From contig NZ_CP117449.1 of NCBI RefSeq assembly GCF_030687835.1, positions 4,216,001-4,280,000 on the forward strand: a DNA stretch of 64,000 bases, written 5' to 3'. This document shows, in pieces, positions 36,249-45,141 of this stretch. Position numbers and translations under genes: made by a program. Numbering within the stretch: position 1 is the stretch's first letter; every line of letters starts with the position of its first letter. The notes beneath the pieces are model-generated. The model was not told the DNA's origin. It was given only the letters and a program-made list of their open reading frames with translations, and did not search any database. The stretch comes from Pseudomonas hefeiensis. Its GTDB lineage: Bacteria; Pseudomonadota; Gammaproteobacteria; Pseudomonadales; Pseudomonadaceae.

Positions 36249-36893
36249 ATGGACGGTTCAACCAATATCCTGACCATCGCAAGCCCGAGCGAGACCAACC
36301 TGACCTCGACCGTGCTTGATCCTTCCTTGCGGATCCTGCTTCTGACAGCCGCCAACACCGGCACCGGAACCAGTACCAGTGCCATGGCCCTGGCCGCTCA
36401 ACTGGCGCAGATGAGCAGCGGCCGCGTGCTGCTGGTAGACGCCAGCCAGTCGCCGCGCAACCTCAGTCAGCAACTGTCGCTGCACAAGGAGCGCGGCTTC
36501 AGCGACCTGCTGTTCAACAGCCTCTCCCCGCCCCTGTTGCAGGACTGCGTGGTGCAAACCTCCAGCCTGCCTTTCGACGTGCTGCCCAACGGCCGTCTGG
36601 GGCGCAATGCCGAGCATCTGAACGCCGAGCAGCTTCGCCCGTTGTTCAAGCAACTGGCCGGGCAGTACCGCTTTGTGGTGATCGACGCCGACGCGGTGTA
36701 CTCGGCTTCCGACACCCTGGTCATGAGTACCCAGGTGGACGGCGTGGTGCTGGTGGTACGCGGTGAAGACACCCGTTGGGAGGTGGCCCAGGCCGCTCGC
36801 CAGCGTCTGGCCCAGGCCGGCGCCAAGGTGGTGGGCAGCGTGTTCAACCGCCGCAAGTACTACATGCCCAAGTGGCTCTACAACAACCTGTAA
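36249..36893 (+). CDS. CpsD/CapB-like P-loop protein with degenerate Walker A
   Basis: 214 aa starting directly after the stop of the transferase gene. The fold and position match the cytoplasmic domain of bacterial tyrosine kinases: Walker A region ANTGTGTSTSA (36-45), Walker A' VLLVDAS (D64), Walker B FVVIDAD (D146), and a C-terminal Tyr cluster KYYMPKWLY (204, 205, 211). The Walker A Lys (expected at 41) is Thr, and the usual DTPP is DADA. It is likely ATPase-impaired. A regulatory or scaffold role with the Wzz-like protein is inferred. Confidence 0.8.
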   Translation: MDGSTNILTIASPSETNLTSTVLDPSLRILLLTAANTGTGTSTSAMALAAQLAQMSSGRVLLVDASQSPRNLSQQLSLHKERGFSDLLFNSLSPPLLQDCVVQTSSLPFDVLPNGRLGRNAEHLNAEQLRPLFKQLAGQYRFVVIDADAVYSASDTLVMSTQVDGVVLVVRGEDTRWEVAQAARQRLAQAGAKVVGSVFNRRKYYMPKWLYNNL

Positions 36894-36913
36894 GCCTGCA
36901 AAAGGATGACGAG

Positions 36914-37981
36914 ATGAACGCCAGATTGCTTGTCCTGCTGCTGTTGCCGCTTGCCGGTTGCAGCAGCCACACCGAAACCCGCTCAATGCCGGTGCAGATC
37001 CTCACGGCCGCACCGGCCAACGCCCAGGCCACCGACATGCCCCGGGTCGAACAGACCCTGCGCCCGCAGGATGTGCTGGATGTGATCTTTCACATCAGTA
37101 CCAGCGGGTCGGATGCCTACCGGGTCCAGCCGGGTGACCAGGTGGCCTTGAACTTCACCGCCGCCAGCCAGCTCAACGGCGCGCAACAGGTGATGCCCGA
37201 CGGCAGTATCGAACTGCCGGGGGCCAACACCTCGGTGAAAATCGCCGGGCTGACCACGGACGAAGCACGCCTGGAGGTACAACGTGCCTATGACCGCAAA
37301 ATGTTGTTCCAGCCCAACCGCAATCAATTGACGGTGCAGGTCACCAGCCCCCTGAGCAACGAGACAAAACTGCGCAACACCCTGACCCACCCGGGCACCG
37401 GCATGAGCCGGGAGATCACCGTGGGCCGGGATGGTTACGCAAGCTTCCCGGAAATCGGTGCCGTGCCGCTGCAAGGCATGACCGTCAATCAACTGGAAAC
37501 CTTCCTCAACGAGCGCTACGCCCAATTGCCGGGGCGCATGACCGTCGATGTGCTGCTCAAGTCCACCGCTGGGAACGAAATCTATGTCCTCGGGGAAGTC
37601 GCCCAGCCCGGTTCCTACCCGATCCGCCGGCCGATCTCGGTCCTCGAAGCCCTGACCCTGGCCCGAGGCACCAACATCAAGGCCCGGCTCGACTCGGTGG
37701 TGATCATGCGCCGCAACGGCAACCAGGTTGAAGCCCGCCACTATGACGTGGAAAAAGCCCTGAGCGGTGACGCCTCGCAGATCGCCTACCTGCAACCGGA
37801 AGACATGCTTTTCGTGCCCAAGACTGGCCTGGCCAAAGCCGGTGAAATGGCCCGACAACTGGCCGACGTGGTGCTGTTCCAGGGCATGGGTGTCAGCTTC
37901 GGCTACCGCCTTGACAGCAAAGGCGACGACGGCAGATCCGACAGCAACGGCAGCGCCACTTCTTCGGCAGCAGGTAATTGA
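36914..37981 (+). CDS. Wza-like polysaccharide export lipoprotein
   Basis: 355 aa, ATG at 36914 after AGGATGACGAG. Lipobox LLPLAGC (Cys 16). The Poly_export domain (YRVQPGDQVALNF, MPDGSIELPG) and SLBB-type repeats (ITVGRDGYASFPEIGAVPLQGMT; EIYVLGEVAQPGSYPIRRPISVLEAL) match the outer-membrane polysaccharide export family. It forms the exit channel for the polymer. A polar Ser/Gly/Asp-rich tail closes the protein. Confidence 0.93.
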   Translation: MNARLLVLLLLPLAGCSSHTETRSMPVQILTAAPANAQATDMPRVEQTLRPQDVLDVIFHISTSGSDAYRVQPGDQVALNFTAASQLNGAQQVMPDGSIELPGANTSVKIAGLTTDEARLEVQRAYDRKMLFQPNRNQLTVQVTSPLSNETKLRNTLTHPGTGMSREITVGRDGYASFPEIGAVPLQGMTVNQLETFLNERYAQLPGRMTVDVLLKSTAGNEIYVLGEVAQPGSYPIRRPISVLEALTLARGTNIKARLDSVVIMRRNGNQVEARHYDVEKALSGDASQIAYLQPEDMLFVPKTGLAKAGEMARQLADVVLFQGMGVSFGYRLDSKGDDGRSDSNGSATSSAAGN

Positions 37982-37983
37982 TC

Positions 37984-39576
37984 ATGAACCCCAAAGAAAA
38001 CTATCTGCATGAGTTCTTCAGGATTTTCTTCGCCAACAAGCAGTGGGTGAAGCGCGTCTTCCTGATCTTCGCCGTGATTGCCCTGACGCTGCCGCTGATG
38101 CTCAAACAGAGCTTCGACATCACCGCCCAGGTCATCGTCCAGTCGAAAAAACTCTCCCAGGGCGACGCCACCACGTCGCTGAACCAGGAAGACGCCACCT
38201 TCATTCCACCGTCCCTGGCGGACATGGAAACCGAGAGCAATATCCTGCGTTCACCGGCATTGATCCGGCAAACCATCGGCACCCTGCGCGACCAGGGTGA
38301 GTACAGCCCAAGCCCGGGTATCCTCAACAAATGGGTGAGCGAACCGCTCAAGCGCTATGTCACCACGCCGCTGCGCGAGTACATCGTCAACCCGTTGCGC
38401 GACGGCCTGGGACTGGAGGTCGATCCGGTACGTGATACCACGCTCGACATGCTGACCGACGAAGCCATCGCCAACCTGAAAATCGAAACCCTGCCCGGCT
38501 CCAACGTCATTTCCATCATCTACAGCTTCGGCGACCCGGCCCAGGGCACCCGGTTTGTGGCGCAACTGCTGGAGAACTACCTCTCCGCTCGCCAGAACCT
38601 GCAATCGATCGAGCTGCCGCAAGCCTTCTATGAGCAGAAGAAAACCCAGTACCAGACTCGCCTCGACGGCCTGGAAGGCACGCGCCTGGCGTTGCTTGAA
38701 GACGTCAGTTCCTCCGATCCCAAGGAGGAAATCACCTTCCGTCTGAACGCCATCAATACCGAAGAACAGGCCCTGAACCTGTACCGCGATCGTCTGCTGC
38801 AAAGCCAACGCTGGCTTGATTACCTCAAGACCAGCCTGGCGGCGGCGAACAACTCACGGTTCAACGACTACACCTTCCCCTTCACCTTCACCACCACCAT
38901 GGACAACATCGCCTTCGAAGACCGGGAAATCAAACAACTGGGCGAGCAACTGACCACCCAGGTCAGCCGCTACATGAATGATCTGGCGATCTTCCAGCCC
39001 GGCAGCGAACCGATGTTGTTGACCCGGGAGCAGATCGCGCGCACCCGCCAGCAGTTTCTCAAAGTGGTGAGCAACCGCATCCAGGAACGCACCAACGACC
39101 TGGCAGTCGTCAGCTCGGTGATCGACCAGAAAACCGCGCGCATCGCCGACTTCAAAGAGCGCATCCATCAGTTGCAGCAAACCCAGAGCAAGCTGCGGCA
39201 GATGGACACCGAGATCAATGCCCTGCATGCGGCGTTCTCCACCTACGCCCAACGGTTCGCCGAAAGCAGCACCGTCCGCTCGCTGAACAACGACCTGTCC
39301 AACGCCCGCGTCCTGAGCCCGCCGTTCGAACCAACCGCCGCGGCGTTCCCCAAGCCGACGCTGATTATTGCCTTCGGTCTGTTCAGCGGCTTGCTCCTGG
39401 CGATTGCCCTGGTCTATGTGCGTGAGTTCTTCGACCATCGCTTCAAGCACCCTGCCCAGATTACCCAGCAACTGGATGTACCGGTGTTGCTGGTGATCAA
39501 CGAGCAGAACCCCGAACAGGTCAACCCGCACCGCAACTGGAGCCTGCCCAGCCTGGTCCATTGGGTGCGCAATTGA
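37984..39576 (+). CDS. Wzz/GumC-like chain-length determinant protein
   Basis: 530 aa. A helix near the N-terminus (VFLIFAVIALTLPLML) and one near residue 460 (LIIAFGLFSGLLLAIALVYV) flank a large periplasmic coiled-coil part. The last part, including RVLSPPFEPTAAAFPKPT, is the Pro/Gly-rich motif before the second helix. It sets polymer length and, in GumC-type systems, links Wza to the inner membrane. The kinase-like domain is encoded separately (36249). ATG at 37984 is preferred over an upstream TTG. Confidence 0.92.
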   Translation: MNPKENYLHEFFRIFFANKQWVKRVFLIFAVIALTLPLMLKQSFDITAQVIVQSKKLSQGDATTSLNQEDATFIPPSLADMETESNILRSPALIRQTIGTLRDQGEYSPSPGILNKWVSEPLKRYVTTPLREYIVNPLRDGLGLEVDPVRDTTLDMLTDEAIANLKIETLPGSNVISIIYSFGDPAQGTRFVAQLLENYLSARQNLQSIELPQAFYEQKKTQYQTRLDGLEGTRLALLEDVSSSDPKEEITFRLNAINTEEQALNLYRDRLLQSQRWLDYLKTSLAAANNSRFNDYTFPFTFTTTMDNIAFEDREIKQLGEQLTTQVSRYMNDLAIFQPGSEPMLLTREQIARTRQQFLKVVSNRIQERTNDLAVVSSVIDQKTARIADFKERIHQLQQTQSKLRQMDTEINALHAAFSTYAQRFAESSTVRSLNNDLSNARVLSPPFEPTAAAFPKPTLIIAFGLFSGLLLAIALVYVREFFDHRFKHPAQITQQLDVPVLLVINEQNPEQVNPHRNWSLPSLVHWVRN

Positions 39577-40676
39577 ACGCGCCGTTCGGCCCGACCTGCC
39601 GCAGCAGCGCCCTGCCGATCATTCACTTGCTCGACAGCGGCGGCTTCTACGGGGCCGAGCGGATGTTGCTCGATCATTGCCTGGCCACGCCGGGGCAGCA
39701 CCAGGTGCTGTTCCTGGCGGCGCCGCCGACTTTGATCACGCGCTTTCGCCAGGCCGGGGTCGATTGCCGCCACTGCGCCAATTGGACCGAACTGTTGCAG
39801 CACCTGCGCCAGCGACGGCACGAGCAACCGCTGATCAATACCCACAACTTCAAGGGCCTGCTGTTCGGTTGGGCCGCGGCCACGTTGCTGCGCTTGCCGC
39901 TGGTCATCACTCAGCACGGCTTCACCCCGCGCAGCGCCAAGCAGCGTTTCTACACCTGGCTGAGCCTGCAACTGTGCCGCACCGCGTCGGTCAATCGGGT
40001 GGTTTGCGTGGCCGAAAGCATTGCCGCGCTGCACCGTCGAGCCAGCGTGCGCGCAGAAAAGCTCGACGTGATCCCCAACGGCCTGCCGGCGGTCACGGTG
40101 CCGTTGCCCCACCGCGACGACAGGCTGCGCTGGCGGGTCGGCTATGTCGGCCGCCTAAGCAGCGAGAAAGGCCCGGACCTGTTCCTCGACGCCATGATTC
40201 CCCTGTGCCAGCGGCATGCAGCGCTGCATGCAGTGATGCTCGGCGACGGCCCGGAACGTCAGGTTTTGCTCAAGCGAATTGCTGACGCAGGGCTGCCAAC
40301 GCGCATCGAGCTACCCGGTTATCAGACCGACATGAACCCTTGGTGGAGTCAGCTCGACGCGCTGGTGATCAGTTCGCGCACCGAAGGCACGCCGATGATT
40401 CTGCTCGAGGCGATGCAGGCCGGAGTGCCGGTGGTGGCGTTCGGTGTCGGGGGCATTCCCGATGTGCTGCAGGACCGTCACAACGGCCTGCTCGCAACAC
40501 CGGCCGACAGCGCCGAACTGGCCCGGCAAATCGAAACGCTGTTCAGCGAACCACCCCTGGCGCGGATCCTGGCCGACAACGCCCGCCGCACCCAGCGGGA
40601 CCGTTATGACCTGCGGGCCCTGGCCGAACGCTGGTCGCAGCTCTATATCCGCACGGCACGGGAGGCTCGTCCATGA
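39573..40676 (+). CDS. Glycosyltransferase family 4 protein
   Basis: 367 aa. A TTG at 39573 overlaps the previous stop as TTGA; an earlier TTG at 39561 is possible. GT-B fold: PIIHLLDSGGFYGAERMLLDHC in the N-domain, THNFKGLLFGWAA, then YVGRLSSEKGPDLFLDA, MLGDGPER, and SSRTEGTPMILLEAMQAGVPVVAFGVGGIPDV, the EX7E-type donor site of GT4. It adds one sugar of the repeat unit on the cytoplasmic face. Confidence 0.91.
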   Translation: MNAPFGPTCRSSALPIIHLLDSGGFYGAERMLLDHCLATPGQHQVLFLAAPPTLITRFRQAGVDCRHCANWTELLQHLRQRRHEQPLINTHNFKGLLFGWAAATLLRLPLVITQHGFTPRSAKQRFYTWLSLQLCRTASVNRVVCVAESIAALHRRASVRAEKLDVIPNGLPAVTVPLPHRDDRLRWRVGYVGRLSSEKGPDLFLDAMIPLCQRHAALHAVMLGDGPERQVLLKRIADAGLPTRIELPGYQTDMNPWWSQLDALVISSRTEGTPMILLEAMQAGVPVVAFGVGGIPDVLQDRHNGLLATPADSAELARQIETLFSEPPLARILADNARRTQRDRYDLRALAERWSQLYIRTAREARP

Positions 40677-42043
40677 TTGTCCCGCTCTCGATTGTCAGTC
40701 TGCTGGGTCTGGTTTGCCTGATGTTGCTGGCCAGCCCCTATCCTTTCCTGGCGCCGGGGGCGGTGCTCGGTCTGGTGGGCGTCGCTGTGCTGTACCGCAA
40801 ACCCGGCTGGGGCCTGCTGGGCATCGCCGCACTGGTGCCGTTCGAGGGCCTGTTCAAGGAAAACGCCTTCTCGGGCAGCAAATTCTTTGGCGTGGCGCTG
40901 ATTCTGATCCTGATGTTGCAACTCTCTCTGCGCCAGATCCCTTCTTCACGCTTGCGCAGCAATATCTGGCGCCCGCTGATCGCCTTCATGATGCTCTATG
41001 GCCTGAGCCTGTTGCTGTCGCAGAATCTGGGCCTGTCCATGACCCATCTGCGCGAATTGATGGTGGGGCTGATTCTGTTCGTGATTACCCTGCTGATCGG
41101 CCGTGAGCTGAACCTGGACCTGTTCTGCCGGCTGATGACCCTGAGCGTGACCACTACCTGCGTACTGGCAATGTTTTCGGTCAAATACCAGGACCAGGGC
41201 CGTGCGTCCGGCCTGCTGGAAGACCCGAACGCCTTTGCCCTGTTGATCGCCCTTACCGTGCCACTGGCATTGTTGCTGGTGTTGCGCAGCCCGAACCTGC
41301 TGCACCGGTTGTTCTGGGGCGGCTGTTTCATCCTGCTGCTGGGCGGCATGACCAAGACCGAATCGCGCTCGGGGCTGGTGGTGCTGTTGCTTAGCCTGGT
41401 GATTGGCCTCTATCACTATCGCGCACAATTGCCGCGCATCCGCCCACGGCACCTGGGCTTCGCCATGCTCGGGCTGGCGATCATGATTCCCTTGGTGATT
41501 GCGGTGATGCCGGCCGGCTACGTGGCGCGCATCCAGTCGCTGAGCATCCTCAGCGCCGGCGCCAATGCCCATAAAGACGAATCCCTGGGCCGTCGTGCCT
41601 CATACATCGTGGTCGGCAGCCAAATGATCCGCGAGAACCCGGTGCTGGGCAGCGGTCCGGGCACCTTCCCGCTGCACTACGCCCCCACCGGCTACGCCAA
41701 GGCGTTCTCGGCCAATCGCAAGCTGGGAGATCTGTATCGCCGGGCCCATAACACCTACCTGGAAATCTTCAGCGAGATCGGCATCCCTGGCGGGCTGATG
41801 TTCGTCGGCATGCTCGGCCTGGGTCTGTACAACCTGCTGCGCGCCCGCCAGCTCTGGTTGCAGCGCAGGGACTGGGCGCAGGCAGACTTGGTGACGCACC
41901 TGGGCATGAGTTTCCTGTCGCTGACGCTGTTTTTGATGTTCCTCAGCGCCCCCAACCATAAGTTGCTGTGGATCGTGCTCGCCCTCACCAGCGTGTTGCG
42001 CTACGACGCCGAACAGCCAGCACCGCAGGAGGCCCGTCCATGA
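40673..42043 (+). CDS. O-antigen ligase/polymerase family membrane protein (Wzy-like)
   Basis: 456 aa with about eleven hydrophobic helices. It has the Wzy_C signature, with a periplasmic loop holding NPVLGSGPGTFPLHY and RRAHNTYLEIFSEIGIPGGLMF. It overlaps both neighbours by four bases. As the only such protein in a Wzx/Wzy-type cluster it is probably the polymerase. Confidence 0.9.
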   Translation: MIVPLSIVSLLGLVCLMLLASPYPFLAPGAVLGLVGVAVLYRKPGWGLLGIAALVPFEGLFKENAFSGSKFFGVALILILMLQLSLRQIPSSRLRSNIWRPLIAFMMLYGLSLLLSQNLGLSMTHLRELMVGLILFVITLLIGRELNLDLFCRLMTLSVTTTCVLAMFSVKYQDQGRASGLLEDPNAFALLIALTVPLALLLVLRSPNLLHRLFWGGCFILLLGGMTKTESRSGLVVLLLSLVIGLYHYRAQLPRIRPRHLGFAMLGLAIMIPLVIAVMPAGYVARIQSLSILSAGANAHKDESLGRRASYIVVGSQMIRENPVLGSGPGTFPLHYAPTGYAKAFSANRKLGDLYRRAHNTYLEIFSEIGIPGGLMFVGMLGLGLYNLLRARQLWLQRRDWAQADLVTHLGMSFLSLTLFLMFLSAPNHKLLWIVLALTSVLRYDAEQPAPQEARP

Positions 42044-42996
42044 GCCGCATCAGCATTGTGATCCCGATGTTCAACGAGGCCCGACACATTGCTCGTACGT
42101 TGCTGGCGGCGCAGGAAGCCGCCCGCCAGGCGCAACTGGACTGCGAGTTGATCGTAGTGGACAACGGCTCCGACGATCATGGCCCGCGCATCGCCAACGA
42201 ACTGGGCGCGCGAGTGCTGATCGTGCCCGGCGTACACATCGGCGCCCTGCGCAACCGCGGTGCAGCCGTCGCTCACGGGGAATGGCTGGCGTTCATCGAC
42301 GCCGACATCGAGATGCCGGCCAACTGGCTCAAGCTGTTGCTGGAACTCGACGGCCAGGGCGATGTGCTTGGCCTAGACCTGGACACCCCCCGTCAGGCGC
42401 CCTGGTTCGCCCAAGCCTGGCAACGCCGTAGCCAGCGTCCGGGTTCGCGTCCCTTGCATCGGGTGCAATGGCTGCCCAGCGCCAACCTGTTGCTGCGTCG
42501 CCAGTGGTTTGAGCAGGTCGCTGGCTTCGACGAAACCCTGCGCACTGGCGAAGACAAGGATTTTTCCCTGCGCCTGCGCGACGCCGGTGCGCAGTTGCTG
42601 CTGGTCAATGAAAGCGTGGCCCTGCACTGGGGCTACGAAGGCAGTTGGCGGGAGTGGATGAGCAAGGAACTGTGGCGCCAGGGCAGCCATGTGCAATTGC
42701 TGCGCAGCCATGGTCCGAGTCTGCGCCTGCTGCGCTTTCCGGCGCTGTCCATCGGGGCCTGGGGCCTGGACTTTCTGGCGTTGGTCGCCCTGTTCCAGGG
42801 CCAGCCGCGTATTGCGCTGATGCTGCTGCTGATGACCTCCCTGCCCGCGTTATTCCTCAGTCTGCGTCAAAGCGGGCGCGACCTGCGCCTGACGCTGCAA
42901 CTGTGGGCCTTGCACGGGGTGCGCTTGCACCTGACTGGCGCCGCGCTGCTTCTCAACCTTTGTCATTGGAACGTCAGGAGACCTGCCCGTGGCTGA
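42040..42996 (+). CDS. Glycosyltransferase family 2 protein
   Basis: 318 aa from ATG 42040. GT-A fold: ISIVIPMFNEARHIARTL, ELIVVDNGSDDHG, AFIDADIEMP (DxD), then RTGEDKDFSLRLRDAG. A hydrophobic C-terminal segment (LDFLALVALF, IALMLLLMTSLPALFL) may anchor it to the membrane. Confidence 0.92.
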   Translation: MSRISIVIPMFNEARHIARTLLAAQEAARQAQLDCELIVVDNGSDDHGPRIANELGARVLIVPGVHIGALRNRGAAVAHGEWLAFIDADIEMPANWLKLLLELDGQGDVLGLDLDTPRQAPWFAQAWQRRSQRPGSRPLHRVQWLPSANLLLRRQWFEQVAGFDETLRTGEDKDFSLRLRDAGAQLLLVNESVALHWGYEGSWREWMSKELWRQGSHVQLLRSHGPSLRLLRFPALSIGAWGLDFLALVALFQGQPRIALMLLLMTSLPALFLSLRQSGRDLRLTLQLWALHGVRLHLTGAALLLNLCHWNVRRPARG

Positions 42997-44125
42997 ATTC
43001 CTTTACTGGTCATGCCTGTTGCTGCCGGTGTACGCCTACCTCGGTTATCCGCTGATGCTGAGCCTGCTGGCGCCGCTGTTTCCGCTGCGGCGCTACGGGC
43101 CGGCGTTGCCGATGGACACCAGCATTGTCATTGCTGCCCACAACGAGGCACGGCACATCGAAGAAAAACTGCGCACCTTGCTGGCCCAGGACTACCCGGC
43201 GCGCTCGCTGCAAATCATCCTCGCCAGCGACGGTTCCACCGACGACACGGTGGCGTGCGCTCGCCAGGTAGTCGACCCGCGTATCACCGTGCTTGACCTG
43301 CCGCGTCAGGGCAAAGCCGCTGCCCTGAATACCGGCGTGGCCCATAGCACTGGAGAGATCCTGGTGTTCACCGACGCCGACAACCGATGGGCCGACGATA
43401 CCCTTGGGCACCTGCTGGCCCCGCTGGGCGATCCGGAAGTCGGCGCCTGTGCCGGGCACATGGAAATCCCGGTGCCGGGTAAGGGCCTGAGCCTGGGCGA
43501 CAGCCTGTATCGGCATTACGAAGGCTGGCTGCGTCAGGTGGAGAGCCGCACAGGCTGCATGGTCTCGGCCGACGGCGCCTTGCTGGCCCTGCGGCGCGAG
43601 CTGTTTGAGCCAATACCGGCGCAGGTCAACGACGACTTCTTCCTCAGCACCTGTGCGCCGGCGGCGGGAAAATCCATCGTGTATGCACCACTGGCCCGGG
43701 TCACCGACCAGGGCGTGGACGAAGCCAACAAACAGTTTCGTCGGCGCCAGCGGGTCACCGTCGGCGGTCTGCAAAGCCTGGCCCAGCGCCGACAGTTGCT
43801 CAACCCCTTGCGTCACGGGCTTTACGCCATCGGCCTGATCAGCCACAAACTGATCCGCCGCCTGGCGCCGGTGTTGCTATTGCCGCTGCTGCTGAGCAAC
43901 GCCTGGCTGTGGAATGACCATCTGTTCTATCGCCTGAGCCTGGTGGCGCAACTGCTCGGCTACGCCATTGCGTTGATCGGCTTGCTGGATGTAGGCCACC
44001 GTTTGCCCAGGCCTTTTCGTCTGGCCGCGTTCGTGTTGGTGACGCTGGCGGGCATGAGTATCGGGCTGTGGCAGTTTCTGCGCGGCCATCGCTACAGCCA
44101 ATGGAACCCCGAGCAGAACCGCTAA
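42989..44125 (+). CDS. Membrane glycosyltransferase family 2 protein
   Basis: 378 aa from a GTG at 42989 with AGGAG ten bases before. An N-terminal helix (LYWSCLLLPVYAYLGY), then TSIVIAAHNEARHIEEKL, ILASDGSTDDT, VFTDADNRW (DxD), and QVNDDFFLST (ED-like acid) with a QRRRQRV-type motif as FRRRQRVTVG. Three C-terminal helices follow. Such BcsA/HasA-like enzymes may both add sugars and help transfer them through the membrane. Confidence 0.9.
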   Translation: MAEFLYWSCLLLPVYAYLGYPLMLSLLAPLFPLRRYGPALPMDTSIVIAAHNEARHIEEKLRTLLAQDYPARSLQIILASDGSTDDTVACARQVVDPRITVLDLPRQGKAAALNTGVAHSTGEILVFTDADNRWADDTLGHLLAPLGDPEVGACAGHMEIPVPGKGLSLGDSLYRHYEGWLRQVESRTGCMVSADGALLALRRELFEPIPAQVNDDFFLSTCAPAAGKSIVYAPLARVTDQGVDEANKQFRRRQRVTVGGLQSLAQRRQLLNPLRHGLYAIGLISHKLIRRLAPVLLLPLLLSNAWLWNDHLFYRLSLVAQLLGYAIALIGLLDVGHRLPRPFRLAAFVLVTLAGMSIGLWQFLRGHRYSQWNPEQNR

Positions 44126-44136
44126 GGAGACGGCCC

Positions 44137-45141
44137 ATGTCAATCAAGCAAGTCTTCAAGTGCACCGGCGGCTGGCTGTACCTGAACACGTCCCTGGGTC
44201 GCGGTCCGTTGCGTGGCGCCGGCGTGATTCTGATGCTGCACCGGGTCCTTAACAATGACCGCGCCGCCGAACTGCCCCATCGCAACGAATTGTGCGTGGG
44301 GCCTGAGGCTTTCGAGCACTTGCTGATCTGGCTGCAACGCTATTTCGAATGCGTGCCCTTGATGAGCCTGCTGCTGGCGGACCCTGAAAGCGTCCCGAAT
44401 CGCCCGCGAGTGGCCCTGACGTTCGATGATGGTTGGCGCGACAATGCGATGAATGCCTTTCCTTTGTTGCGCCAATACCAGGTGCCGGCGAGTATTTTCC
44501 TGTCCACCGATTTCATCGGCAGCCGCCAGCACTTCTGGTGGGAAAGTATCGGCGAAACCCTGTGGGGCAGCCATGGACAAGTGGCGCGACATTCGTTGAT
44601 CGAGCATTTGCAGCACGCCGGCCGGCCGTTGCCAGTGATGCTCGATGACCTGGATGACCAGCGCCGCAGCCTGTCGTTGATGCACTATCTGCAGAGCCTC
44701 AAGAGCCTTGATCCGCAGGTCTTGAACAACCTCACCGACGCCTGCCCCAGTGGCGCCCAACCCCAGGCACTGGATTGGTTCCAGGTGCGGATGCTGGAAG
44801 ATTCCGGGCTCATCCGCTTCGGCCCTCATGGCGCCAGCCATGCGATTCTCACCGGGCTGGATGATCAGCGCCTGCACGAGGAGCTGAGCCGCAGCCGGGC
44901 GGCCCTGGAGAACGGTTGCGCCCAACCGCTGCCAGTGTATTGCTACCCCAACGGCGATCACGATGAACGCGTACGCCAACAGGTGGCAGCCCACGGCTTT
45001 CCATTTGCCCTGGGCACCGAGACCGGCTTGTATCGCACCGACGGCGACCCGTTGAACGTGCCGCGCTTCGGTGTCAGCCAACGCAATGCCCAGCACCCCG
45101 AATTGCTGGCCTGGCGCATTCGCCGAGGGACCCGCTCATGA
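44137..45141 (+). CDS. Polysaccharide deacetylase (NodB homology) family protein
   Basis: 334 aa, ATG at 44137 after AAGGAG. NodB motifs: VALTFDDGWRDN (motif 1, catalytic Asp and metal Asp), FGPHGASHAIL (H-x3-H-like metal site), and VYCYPNGDHDE (motif 3). A deacetylase in this position would expose amines on N-acetyl sugars of the polymer. No signal peptide is seen, so it may work in the cytoplasm or on the lipid-linked unit. Confidence 0.9.
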   Translation: MSIKQVFKCTGGWLYLNTSLGRGPLRGAGVILMLHRVLNNDRAAELPHRNELCVGPEAFEHLLIWLQRYFECVPLMSLLLADPESVPNRPRVALTFDDGWRDNAMNAFPLLRQYQVPASIFLSTDFIGSRQHFWWESIGETLWGSHGQVARHSLIEHLQHAGRPLPVMLDDLDDQRRSLSLMHYLQSLKSLDPQVLNNLTDACPSGAQPQALDWFQVRMLEDSGLIRFGPHGASHAILTGLDDQRLHEELSRSRAALENGCAQPLPVYCYPNGDHDERVRQQVAAHGFPFALGTETGLYRTDGDPLNVPRFGVSQRNAQHPELLAWRIRRGTRS

